Shown here: positions 1-10,435 of the stretch, piece after piece
Position numbering within the stretch: position 1 is the stretch's first letter
Layout: each line of letters starts with the position of its first letter
Assembly: GCA_914767715.1 (NCBI GenBank)
Contig: OU612068.1
Span: 11,346,001 to 11,410,000, forward strand
DNA length: 64,000 bases
From: Membranipora membranacea
Taxonomy: Eukaryota > Bryozoa > Gymnolaemata > Cheilostomatida > Membraniporidae
Reading direction: 5' to 3'
The notes under the pieces: model-generated
Databases searched by the model: none
What the model was told of the DNA's origin: nothing
Seen by the model: the letters and a program-made list of their open reading frames with translations, nothing else
Translations under genes and position numbers: made by a program

Positions 1-736
1 TTCAGCCTGTTCAGCAATTTACAGTTACCGCCGAAATTTGGACTAGGGAAACATTCATAGAACGTTTTTCCGTGAAATAAGAAAGTGAGAAATGCTAGAC
101 CCGCAATGTTTTTACAGACTAATCAAATATGCGAGATGAATTCAATTAATCTCATTTCATTACTAAATTCTCCTATTTATGAGCGCACTAGGCCTACCAA
201 ATTGTACCTCACTGGCATTACAAAAAACTGTGCTGTTCTGAATGGGCACTAAAAACCGTCGCTGGTGACGGGTGTTGTCAGACGCGTGACGGATACTGCA
301 TGGGACATGCCTTGCAGCGCCCTAGTTCTAAACAGCATGTCTTAGAACACCCGAGTGAGTTGAATGGGAGTGAGTTGAATCGGACCGAGTACCTAAATTC
401 GTCTTAGCAGGCAACATGGGCTGCGCCAACGAACCCTCTACTATGATTTTTCAATGGATAAAACTAGCTACTACCCATACCAAACCATGGAATTTTTCTG
501 TAATGTGTGATTTTCTAGAGTTAGGGGCGAATACGAGGAAGACAGCAGTCAGCAAAATCCATTCGCTTTTGCTTTCAATTGCTACTCTAGTAAGGTGTAC
601 TGGAAAGAGCAACAGCTATTACTTCAGATAGTATGCTGGTTGAAAGCCTGCTCAGGCTAGTTCAACCTGTTACTCCTTGGTTCAACCTCGAAATCTAGTG
701 ACTTGTCTAATAACTCCTAAGACAATTGTTTCCAAA
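1..736. other. Intergenic, no gene recognised
   Basis: No exon with plausible splice sites or recognisable protein was found. The longest ORF (416-631) is 71 codons and resembles no family. The stretch runs into the 129-bp tandem array that follows. Confidence 0.5.
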
Positions 737-1169
737 CCCATCGCCTAACTTATGAGTTCGTAGTTAAGTAAGAATTGACACAAAGCTAGAAATAGTGTAG
801 AGGGTAGTAGTGTCTACTTACAAGTCATGTGCAGCTAGGCCTACTAGTCAGTCAGTCAAGAGGGTTAAACCCATTGCCATAACTTATTAGTGAGCTAAGT
901 AAGTTGACACAAAGCTAGAAATAGAGTAGAGGGTAGTAGTGTCTACTTACAAGTCATGTGCAGCTAGGCCTACTAGACAGTCAGTCAAGAGGGTTACACC
1001 CATTGACATAGCTTATGAGTTAGTTAAGTAAGTTGACACAAAGCTAGAAATAGCGTAGAGCGTAGAGCGTAGAGCGTAGTGTAGAGCGTAGAGGGTAGTA
1101 GTGTCTACTCACAAGTCATGTGCAGCTAGGCCTAGTCGGTCTGTCAAGAGAGTTAAACCCACTTGGGAT
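737..1169. repeat. 129-bp tandem repeat, three copies
   Basis: Three head-to-tail units are seen; the landmark TTGACA recurs at 775, 904 and 1033, giving a period of 129 bp. Each unit carries GTAGTGTCTACT, AGTCATGTGCAGCTAGGCCT and CAGTCAGTCAAGAGGGTTA or close variants. The third unit is longer because a short GTAGAGC motif is reiterated several times at about 1052-1095. The array is non-coding in every frame. Confidence 0.9.
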
Positions 1170-2052
1170 TTCCCAGACACACAATAACTTTATAGCTTTA
1201 TCTTTTATTCGCATAAGTATCAAAAATACATTAACAAAAAAAGAAATAAAATAATTAAAAATATTAAGGAGCAGCTATAATGTTACCAGATTAAATAGAA
1301 ACAGGCAATGTAGCGCCGAAGGCGCTACACCGCCCCCAATTTTTTTTTTATACAATATATAGGGGGATACTAAGCCGGATGTACGGGAATTAGTCCAGTG
1401 CATATTTACCTGTTAAAATAAAATATATGTTGTGTTTCACACATAATTTTATATTGAGGCAACTGAGGTAGTTTTGAGGCTATGGATAATATAGCGAGCC
1501 CAGTAACACGCATTATTGAGGGGACAACTCTTGCTGTCTGCTAATATAATCGATGTATCATGCCTACTAATTTTGAATATTCTAAATATAGAATATTCAA
1601 AGTCAAACAGAGTAATTCTGATGTGAAAAGGGTTATCTACCCTGATTTAAACTGGAACATATTATATTATCAATATCATGGAGACGGCTTCAACATATAT
1701 ATATTTATTGCAGAAGCACTCTCACAGACATCATAAATAAATATTCTATACACATTTAATCTTAGCAATTATCGACATGGAACTCAATATTAAGACGGCT
1801 GCACCGTCTTACAGTATTATCACCGACAGTCTATCGCATTTCCAATATTACTCCCAGGAAGTGCGTTTCAGTCTCCGGTCTGAAAATATAGTCAATACAC
1901 CTCATATAGCTAAGGCTACACAGTCCAGGTTCCGGGTGCGTCCCGCTCAATCTGCTCAGAGGGCAAGGTCAGGGTACATCCCGCTTCGCAACGTATACTA
2001 TCAGATATAAATGCACCCGCTACAAGCTCCGCTTGTAAGCTACTCGAGACAC
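1170..2052. other. Intergenic with a short hairpin
   Basis: No supported gene. A GC-rich perfect hairpin (9-bp stem TGTAGCGCC, 3-nt loop) lies at 1309-1329 in otherwise AT-rich DNA, followed by a C run and a T run. The 77-codon ORF at 1777-2010 shows no family resemblance or splice context. Confidence 0.5.
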
Positions 2053-2313
2053 CAGCTCTGCTAGGTTGGCTTTGCCACCAGTACGACCCTCAGTAAACAG
2101 CTCTGCTAGGTTGGCTTTGCCACCAGTACGACCCTCAGTAAACAGCTCTGCTAGGTTGGCTTTGCCACCAGTACGACCCTCAGTAAACAGCTCTGCTAGG
2201 TTGGCTTTGCCACCAGTACGACCCTCAGTAAACAGCTCTGCTAGGTTGGCTTTGCCACCAGTACGACCCTCAGGAAACAGCTCTGCTAGGTTGGCTTTGC
2301 CACCAGTACGACC
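2053..2313. repeat. 45-bp minisatellite, about 5.8 copies
   Basis: A 45-bp unit containing CTCTGCTAGGTTGGCTTTGC repeats nearly perfectly; one late copy has CAGGAAAC instead of CAGTAAAC. Because 45 is a multiple of three, it gives an uninterrupted 86-codon ORF (2066-2326) with a 15-residue repeat. I see no splice sites, start context or homology supporting translation, so I treat it as a minisatellite with an incidental ORF. Confidence 0.93.
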
Positions 2314-3308
2314 CTCTCTAGGCTGAAGATAGCTATCCAGGAATTCTCTACCCAGGAGTTATCCTCTCTCGGCTCATTCATGGTGAGTTTGGTTGGTTAG
2401 CTAGATACTGTTAGCCTGAGAACCAAACCCTAGCCAGGTAACGGCCAGGTGTGCCACCCTTTCGAGATTTCCCGTACCACAATGTCTATCAACGTATTCA
2501 TTGATTTGATTCTGTGTATATGTGGCATTGAATTCCATAGAAGAATCTAATTCAGTGATATGTGGAAATAAAATGAGTGGGAAATCCCAGACTAAGGCGC
2601 AATAATTAAAAGTTTCATTTCTCTGACTAATTGTGGAGAATTATTAGCCATACTGAACCAATACAGTCATAAGAGAGAACTATGTTCATTTATGTATACA
2701 CCAAGTGCAACAGTCAATGTTTTGGCTCTGTTTGACTGCTGGGGTTGTCAGATCAGAGCCAACACATCATTGTGACTACAGCTTATCATCATTTGATTGA
2801 CTGATGTGATTGTGAGTGAGCTTTAGGCTAAGCCACTTGAGTAATTACTACATATTGCTCCTTGACTCAACCATTATTTTGTACAAATGTCTGTGCATGA
2901 TTGAATTGAAAAATGGTGTATACATTTCAGTCAAGGTAGGTTCCATGGAGATAAGGCTAGTGAGGTAGGGCTGGTGTAGTTACTAGTTCTAGTAGTCATC
3001 CAAGTAGTTCATCAAACAAATTCAACTAGCTCTTTAGAATAAGCAAGTTTTTAGGATGGCATAGAGTTTAGAGTGGCTTGCAAGTAATATTCATTGCCTG
3101 TGTCCAACTGTGGCCAATGCGGTCACATACTGTGCAGTGTAGAAAAAGTGCTGGGCTCCATGACTCAAGGTGCCAAGGAAACCTCTGCCCTGGCTTTGAT
3201 ATAAACAGTCCTAGTTGCCTGTTGGGTTTTGCTGGTTCGTGATACTTTTTGATAAACATATCTGATTGTAATTCTTATCATTAATGTAAAATTTGTGGTC
3301 TTTTCCAG
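2314..3308. other. Upstream region and probable 5' UTR intron of the NHL gene
   Basis: No coding exon seen. The sequence ends in a polypyrimidine tract and TTCCAG (3303-3308), a good 3' splice site only 2 nt before the start codon of the next gene. This implies an upstream non-coding exon that I cannot place. A short motif, AGAAGAATCTAATTCAGTG, occurs here at about 2541 and again at about 3661. Confidence 0.45.
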
Positions 3309-3310
3309 GT

Positions 3311-6300
3311 ATGACAATGGCAGTGAAGGATCTGATTGGATTTCTGGGTTTGCTCGTCTTTGGCATTCTAACCATTGTGGTGAGCGTTTCCCATTGAATT
3401 CCATATTTGGAATAGCATCATTAGCTTTCTTTTGCAAAACAAAGGGCTTGCAAAAATAGCCAGTCCCTAGTAGCAATCTAGAAATGCCCTAATCATCGAC
3501 ACTGTATGGGGTATAATTACTGTTTGCAATTTTGTTAACAAGACAATTTCTCAGGCTAATTATTCATGCTACTAGGGACAGCCAATCAGATAACAGTCAG
3601 ATGGGTCCCTGTGTTTAGTGTCCTAACCGTATAACGCTATGATACTATTTCCATTCTAAGAGAAGAATCTAATTCAGTGGTGTTTCCATAAAAAAAATAT
3701 ATATATATATTAGGGTGTGGTGTTTTCCTGTAGCATTATATTGTTGAGATGGATTATGCACAAACAGTAAATGTATGGTATGTTATGTATGTTTATATTC
3801 ATTTTTGTATATTTATGCTATTTTCATTTATTGCAGAGCAATGTACGAGGGGAAGATGGTGCAATTTATATACCTAAAGTTAATAGGTGAGCATATGCAA
3901 TTTGAGGACTGGGTATTTGGATTTATCTGATACTGTGAGAAAACCTGACCTTTTATATACTATGCTCCATGTTTATAGTCAAATATGGCCATTTTCAAAC
4001 ACCAATATCCTTTGTGATCAAACATGATTAAAATGATTTCATCTCTGATTATTCCGCTCTGGAATCTGTGTTAATTATAGAGCACAATGGGATGACGTTT
4101 TCTCAGCACTGCCAGGTGCGTTATCATCAGCACTTAGATCGAATTTTATCACCAGCTTTTATTCAATGATGCACTTATTGCAGCACCCCTTAACCCAAAT
4201 TAAAATATATACTTCAATTACTAATGCCTTAATTGTCATATTCTTGTCATGCCCAATACCTGTGTACATCTAAGTTCTAACTCATTTCTAACACAACACC
4301 CCTGGTGAGGATGCTCTATTTTATTTCTGATAACAAAGATGACCAAAGTACCCAAATTCCCTCTGTGAAAGTGGCAACCAGAGACTATAGATAATGTATC
4401 CATAGTCTGGTGACTTAGGTCAGATTTTCAATATTTCAGATACAGAGCAACTTGTCTTGGCATAATATGAATTAACAAAATTAAAATACTCATTGCTTGC
4501 TTATGTTTAGTAAGTGCCAGTTAGTATACTGAACAATTCCCCGTCAATTAACAGCCTTTTCCGGCATATTTTTACAGTTTTGAATTTGGAAATGTGACCA
4601 GGCTCGCCAAACATGCCTCAATGGAACCTGTATTACACATGGAAATGGACATACGGAATGAAAACTTTGTTTTGTACTCGTCAACTAGTAGTATGTTCAC
4701 AATGGACTTGAATGGAAACGTCATATATCAACTCACTGATGTAAATGACAATAACAACATCAACATTTCTTCGCTCATTAGTTTTGCACAGCTAAACAGA
4801 AATTCTGTCCTGTTGGTTGATATACATGAGCACTGCATTAAATTACTGGACAGAGTGCAAAATACTACTGAAAACCTGATTGGCACATGCGGAACAAAAG
4901 GACATAGAGACGGGCTGTTTGGTATGGCACTTTTCAACTACCCGTCCTCAGTTGTACCTCACCCAAAACGAAGTACATTTTACCTGGCGGAGAACTTCTA
5001 CATTCGTCGTATCGAGCTCCATGTTATCAATAGGGTGTTCACAGAATTGCGTCATGAAGCCCATGTTATATTAGGTCTCGTCATTGACTTTGATAACGAT
5101 CTGGGTTATTATTCTACCCCCTACCGTATCCATCGTAAAAATATGGCAAATAGCAAACTGACCATCGCTGAATTGAATGAGGCTAAAGATGTTGGCGACA
5201 CTGATGGGCCACTAAAGAAAACAAAGTTCAACTCCCCTAATCACCTAGCGTTGTTAGATCCATCTACTATTCTACTGATCGATAGTAGGAACTCGCGTCT
5301 TAGAGTGTTGAACCTTAATGATCATAGCTCATCATCCTTATGCAAGGGTTCGACGGTGATTCAGGATGTATACGGCCATTTCAGCGAATGCCACCTTCCG
5401 AATGCATCCAGCATCATGCCATTACCATTCAGCAACAAGGTGCTCATCGGCGATCAAGGAGCTATTGTTCAACTTGAGCTACATTTCACAGGTGAGATTC
5501 TGCAATCAAATAATTACTTTCTGTCAATCTCCATAATGACTTCTAATAAAAGAATTTTTGCAAATCAGTATTTAATGTCAGTTGCTAAAAAGTTGGCAAC
5601 GAAAATATACTATTTTCTGTATCCTTTCATGACACAGATCAACATAAGGAAACAGGTTTGGCCAGTTTTGACACACCATAAAATATCACGTTATTTTGCA
5701 TCTAAATAATATGAAGATAAATTGATCCTCTTCTCTTTCATGTTTTGAAGCGTCTGAAAGACTTGGGATATTAGGCAAATACTATGTGGACAAGCTGAGA
5801 AACTGGGAGATGGTGATAACAGTATGGCAACTAGTATACACTATAGTACCTTTGCTGATTATACTCGGAGTTACCTCTATACTATGGAGTAAATATATGA
5901 ATCCAAAACCAGCACAACACGACAATAAAGGGTGGGGCTCTGAACCATCCCATGGTTTGCGATTATACTACCTAAATGAGGGAGCTGCAGTAAACTCCTA
6001 TTGAGCTTTCAGAGTCTTTTTGGAATTTTGAGTTTTGGAATCACTGGTCACAATGAGTGCTTGTTTGTTCCAGCCTTGAACGTAATTGGCAGGTCTTAAA
6101 AGTTTTTAAGGTTACACCTGATGCAGGAAAGTTGTAACAAAATGTGAAATGCTAGATGTACGTCATTGTTAGTGTTTTTTCCACTATATTACTAATTGTT
6201 GATTGTTAATTTTAATAGAATTGTACCCACTGTAGTTGAGGATATACCAAGAGCTCAGATAGAACAACAGGAGCAGCAGCAGTTTGTACAACCTCAACTT

Positions 6301-6318
6301 GTCGCCGACCAGGAATGA
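3311..6318 (+). CDS. Membrane-anchored NHL-repeat (beta-propeller) protein
   Basis: I assemble five exons: 3311-3379, 3837-3886, 4578-5491, 5751-5931 and 6219-6318. All introns are GT..AG and the total is exactly 438 codons including TGA. Residues 1-23 hold a hydrophobic segment (LIGFLGLLVFGIL), a signal peptide or signal anchor. Residues about 45-345 are the propeller, with three clear NHL-type repeats near residues 138-180 (GTKGHRDG followed by FNYPSSV), 245-290 (GDTDGP, FNSP, LLIDSRNSRLRVL) and 300-345. A second hydrophobic segment at about 366-390 (VWQLVYTIVPLLIILGV) looks like a transmembrane helix, followed by a Gln-rich tail. NHL propellers usually bind protein or RNA; a membrane-tethered one of unknown ligand is the cautious reading. 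The last donor (5932) is weak. An alternative small exon at 4081-4115 would break the frame and is not used. I do not recognise an orthologue. Confidence 0.75.
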
Positions 6319-6677
6319 AAATTAAAAGAGGTCTCCTTACCGCATGGTCGAATTATATATATATATTTATAATAGATAAATGACTAATATAAAGACTGTT
6401 TTGTTGCCATCTAAATCATTCGTTTTTCAATATGTATTATACTTTACAATCAGTCACATTAGCGGTACAGGTAATCGGTTTTTTGTGTGGTGCTGAACTT
6501 TGTCGGGTTGAAATCCCGCTCAAGCTTTTTCTTCAGAGTTTCATGTTCTATATTAGACTATATATAAGGGATTTGCATATATAAGCACTTTACTAAAGTT
6601 TAATACTATTATATTAATCATTTTCAATGTCTCTTATATGGTGCTGTAAACTAGAGAAATGCAAAACTTCTTCACTT
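6319..6677. other. 3' flank of the NHL gene
   Basis: AT-rich, with an (AT)n run at about 6352-6366. No coding. A box-B-like stretch (GGGTTGAAATCCCGC, about 6509) resembles the TpsiC arm of a tRNA, but no box A or cloverleaf accompanies it. Confidence 0.4.
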
Positions 6678-7192
6678 ATAGACAGTTTTCTGAGCCCTGA
6701 TTTAGGCCTCAATTTGGTGTTGTCCTCTCTCCAGTTTGGTACTTTTAACCAACGCCGCATAGGTAAAACGTGCTGAAAAGAGGGTTATCTTGAAAACCGC
6801 GAATGTTAGGATAAAAATGATTTTTGATTCAGAGTCTGCACCGTTGAAAACTCATATGGACATAGTTTGGGAAATAATTTTAGTATTTGGACAGTCCATT
6901 ATAGCATTTTCCGCCTGTTTTGCGGACAATTTGGCATAATCTTTCATGAGTTTCGTCACTAAAATTAAGATTTATCAACATTCAAGCCTCCAATGATTTG
7001 GAAACTCTGTCTCACAGGGTTTTCAATGGTGCAGACTCTGAATCAAAAATCATTTTTATCCTTACATTAGCGGTTTTCAATATAACTCTCTTTCAGCAGG
7101 TTTTTCCTATGCGGCGCGGGTTAAAAGTACCAAACTGGAGAGAGGACACCTCCGAATTGAGGCATAAACAAGAGCTCAAAAAAACTGTCTAT
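6678..7192. mobile_element. MITE with long (about 175 bp) inverted-repeat arms
   Basis: The left arm (6678-6852) and right arm (7018-7192) are imperfect reverse complements. For example, GATTCAGAGTCTGCACC on the left matches GGTGCAGACTCTGAATC on the right, and both ends carry ATAGACAG or its complement. The spacer is about 165 bp. There is no transposase, so this is a non-autonomous fold-back element. The arms contain short ORFs that are by-products. Related degraded copies lie in WDR24 introns near 34020-34092 and 39375-39540. Target duplication was not resolved. Confidence 0.85.
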
Positions 7193-7515
7193 TCTCTTAA
7201 ACACGTTCTGCTCAATTGACTCCGAGAGAATTTATCCAGTGCCAATCCTGTTCCAACGCAGAAATTATTTTTGTTTTTAATACACTTTTTGTTTGGCAGA
7301 CAACATCTTATTGAATGATAAATATAAATAATGATAGCAATAATGCTAAACAGATAGCAATCTGTTTTTGACACATTATTATAATACATAACTATATTAA
7401 ATACAAGGTAATTTTCGTCCAGTTGAAGACAATGATTGGCAAGCATTTTACATTTACAGTTATTTACTAGTCATCTGTGTGAGATATTGTATGGATGATA
7501 TATATTTATACAATT
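7193..7515. other. AT-rich spacer between two transposons
   Basis: No gene or further repeat recognised. Confidence 0.4.
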
Positions 7516-8047
7516 TTATACAGCAGGGATGCCCAACCTATGGCTCATGAGCCACCTCGGCTCATTTTGGCCTTTTGGGTGGCTCATTTTAATATTTGCA
7601 AATTTATCGCGCTTTTTGGCACGAATTTCATGCATTCAATTCATGCATATACAATGTACATTAAATGTATGTATAGTGTATACAAGTTCATTGTACTGGG
7701 TGCCTGCATTGTATATATGTGTGTAGAGTTGTCTTCTTGCAGACTTGCCAACCTAAATTTTCCAAAATGCTTATGAAAATTTGCAAAATGCTTAAAATGC
7801 TTACAAAACTCCAGGGCGCCTCATCTGACCAGAAATTGCCTCAAAAAAATTTTCGCACTACGCGCATAATCTCACGCAGTGACTTTGCTTTGGTAATTTT
7901 CCCAGCACTTATACATGAGTGATACATATATATCACTGACTGTTTCCATGTTGTCTACGCATGATGCGACGTGGTCAGCTCATTTGGTGTGATTGATTTT
8001 TTAAATGGCTCATGTGAGAGAAAAGGTTGGGCACCCCTGTTATACAG
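7516..8047. mobile_element. Non-autonomous hAT element with perfect 8-bp target duplication
   Basis: The element body is 7524-8039. It begins CAGGGATGCCCAACCTATGG and ends GGTTGGGCACCCCTG, the imperfect terminal inverted repeat typical of hAT/Charlie-like elements. It is flanked by an exact 8-bp duplication, TTATACAG, at 7516-7523 and 8040-8047. Subterminal GGCTCAT motifs occur on both sides. The 516-bp body lacks a transposase, so it must have moved in trans. Confidence 0.95.
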
Positions 8048-9093
8048 TATTAAGTCATAATTGTAGCAATATTACAATGTCCGTGGTTTATCTAAAATTA
8101 CACTACAATAAAAATTTAACTCGATACTAAAAAGCCACAGCGAAAGCTGAAAGCTCCTACATGAATGGGTTGGCTTTGTCGTTGCTGATGGAATAAAACC
8201 TTTTTTTAAAATAGAGCATTACCCTGAGCTTGTTTTCGTTCTTTGCTTTGTGACTTTGCTAAGTTTCCAAACTCTTATACCCATCCCTCTATCTGATAGT
8301 GCTTCCTTCCAGCAGAGTTGTGCCCATGTCCTGAGCTACTGTAAGTTTTGGCCATAAAGCTGTCTTGTTACTCTATGAATTTCAGATTATAAGAGGGAGG
8401 CGCACTCTTTTATCTCATCTGTTTACCTTGAAGTTCAATTCAGTTCAGTCGCAAACCTATGGTGCCTAAAGGTAGAGATGGACAAAACTGACAACTTACA
8501 ACTGAATAAATTACAATGTTTCTAACCAGTGAATGATGAAGACACCAGACATAACAATAGTGTATTAAAAGTATTTCATGAGGATACCATTACAAGTCTT
8601 GATCGTAAAATTTTAATTGTCTTCATTTCGAAGCATTGATCCTGTAGTGAACCTCCTTGAGTGAACATACAGTTACTTTTGTCTGAAGTTGTTCTCTTGT
8701 GTTAAGTGTGCAGACAACTACTGTATAGTTGCTAGTATTTCTTGTTGATAAGGTTACAAAAGTCATGGCCGGTTATAAATGTTAGTTTAAAGGTAGACAT
8801 ATCTCTACAGTTATTGAGCTCTGGGGCCAACTGATCTTCCAGAAAAATTACCTCAATTTAATATCATCAATTGGGTAAACCAAATCGCTTTGAAATCAAT
8901 TGATAATGAATATCATACAACATATAGATCATGGATGTTATTGAATGATAGTTGATAAAATGAATTTTTCATGTAAATTTTTGGTGCAGGAAATGCAAAA
9001 AAATGGAGCTCAAGACCTGACTCAGCTGTATTTTTGTTTTTCCATTTGAGATCCAGTGAAAATATCTAAAAGAATAGAGTGAAGTTTTTTTTT
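8048..9093. other. Intergenic, no gene recognised
   Basis: No ORF above noise, no splice-flanked coding block and no obvious repeat. Confidence 0.4.
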
Positions 9094-9180
9094 GTATGTA
9101 CTTATTTATATTCACCGAACAATGTATCAAGACAAATGAGTTGACCTGGAGAGAGCGTTGTACTTTGCAGTTTAAACACT
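9094..9180. repeat. 87-bp dispersed direct repeat, copy 1
   Basis: Matches 10349-10435 in the same orientation with about four mismatches over 87 bp; the shared core includes CTTATTTATATTCACCGA and GAGAGCGTTGTACTTT. Confidence 0.85.
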
Positions 9181-10348
9181 TCCTAACCGCACTTCAATGA
9201 AAGCTACTCCGGGTGGTAAATTAAATGTTACTAATTTATCAACAGAGATAAAGACCATACTATCATTATTCCCAAAAGATAAAAAAGAATCACCAACACA
9301 CCTTTAAAAAAAATTTATCCCAAAAACCGAATGCTAATGTAATGAAACTAAACACGGATATTCAAAATAATAGAGACCGCAGGGGTATTTTTTTTGCCCA
9401 GGCATACCACATACCATGTTTGCATTGAGACTAGCTTCCAAACGAGCATGCAGATCCAAAATCACTAACAAGCAGCATTCTCACAGTTTTGTCTGTGCAT
9501 CATTTTTCTCCCCACTCACAGACCCTGTAGATCCCTAAACTTGTGTCCATGATGTGCCTTCATGCACTATAAACCTGGTCTCTAAGCCTCTCATCTTAAA
9601 ATGCATCACTGCCCGGCCGCCATATTATCAAAATTTTCATGCTGGCCCTTTTCGTTGCTGGTACACGGGACTTAATCCCTGGCTTTCAAACCGGCTTCCG
9701 TCAAATCCGTTAGCTGGTACCCAGGACTTCTTAGCATTTGTGATAATAAAGGTGTGTTCATTATTACATCACCATTCATTTTGGTCAACAGCTGGAGGAG
9801 GAGGAGGGAGTAGCATCAGATATGGGTATATATTGCGTTTGCAGGTCCTATTATGATGTTCCAGAAGAGAAGTGATATAATTTAGATTTGACAGATGATG
9901 TTCGAGAATCAGTCAAATTCCAATGTTCAATGATTTTAAAATAAACCCAGTTAGTGTGTCAGTCTTCTTTCCTCTCAGTGTCTTCATTAAAGCCACTACC
10001 ATAGCCATTGCTTAGCTCAACGTAGAAAAACTCTCAATGAGCTATCAAGTCATGGTTTAGCCAAGAGCTATACTTACATTTTTCAATATTCTGAGCTCCA
10101 CTGTCACTTGGTCAGAGGTAAAGCAATGAAAAGAAGGTAATGACCTTTGCACCTCAATATGTATGTAGTTGGTTAGCCAATCAGGACCACATACCAGACC
10201 TCGAAGTAAGTTTTTAGACATTAGTCTACATGGACTGTGCTCCATTACAGACACGCGTATCAGGAGGGGGCCTGTGAATCAAGGAGGGCCAACTCAAAAA
10301 TATACTACAATTTAAATCTAACAAATCCATTTTGCAAAATGTTAATTT
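9181..10348. other. Intergenic, no gene recognised
   Basis: No supported coding region. The 100-codon ORF at 9554-9856 has low-complexity glycine and serine runs and no family resemblance. Confidence 0.4.
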
Positions 10349-10435
10349 GTATGTACTTATTTATATTCACCGAGCAATGTATCAAGACAAATAAGTTCAC
10401 CTGGAGAGAGCGTTGTACTTTCCAGTTTAAACACT
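10349..10435. repeat. 87-bp dispersed direct repeat, copy 2
   Basis: Second copy of the repeat at 9094-9180, about 95% identical by eye. The adjoining sequences are unrelated, so this is a dispersed family rather than a local tandem duplication. Confidence 0.85.

Noticed and set aside
737-1169. CRISPR-like array
   Set aside because: The repeats are 129 bp, contiguous and without unique spacers, in an animal genome.
2066-2326. Repeat protein gene in the 45-bp minisatellite
   Set aside because: The frame is open only because the unit length is a multiple of three; there is no splice, start or homology evidence.
4081-4115. Extra exon of the NHL gene
   Set aside because: Splice-like ends are present, but including it shifts the frame into an immediate stop; skipping it closes all phases exactly.
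6500-6530. tRNA or SINE B box near the NHL gene
   Set aside because: Only a single B-box-like string is present, with no A box at the proper distance and no cloverleaf.
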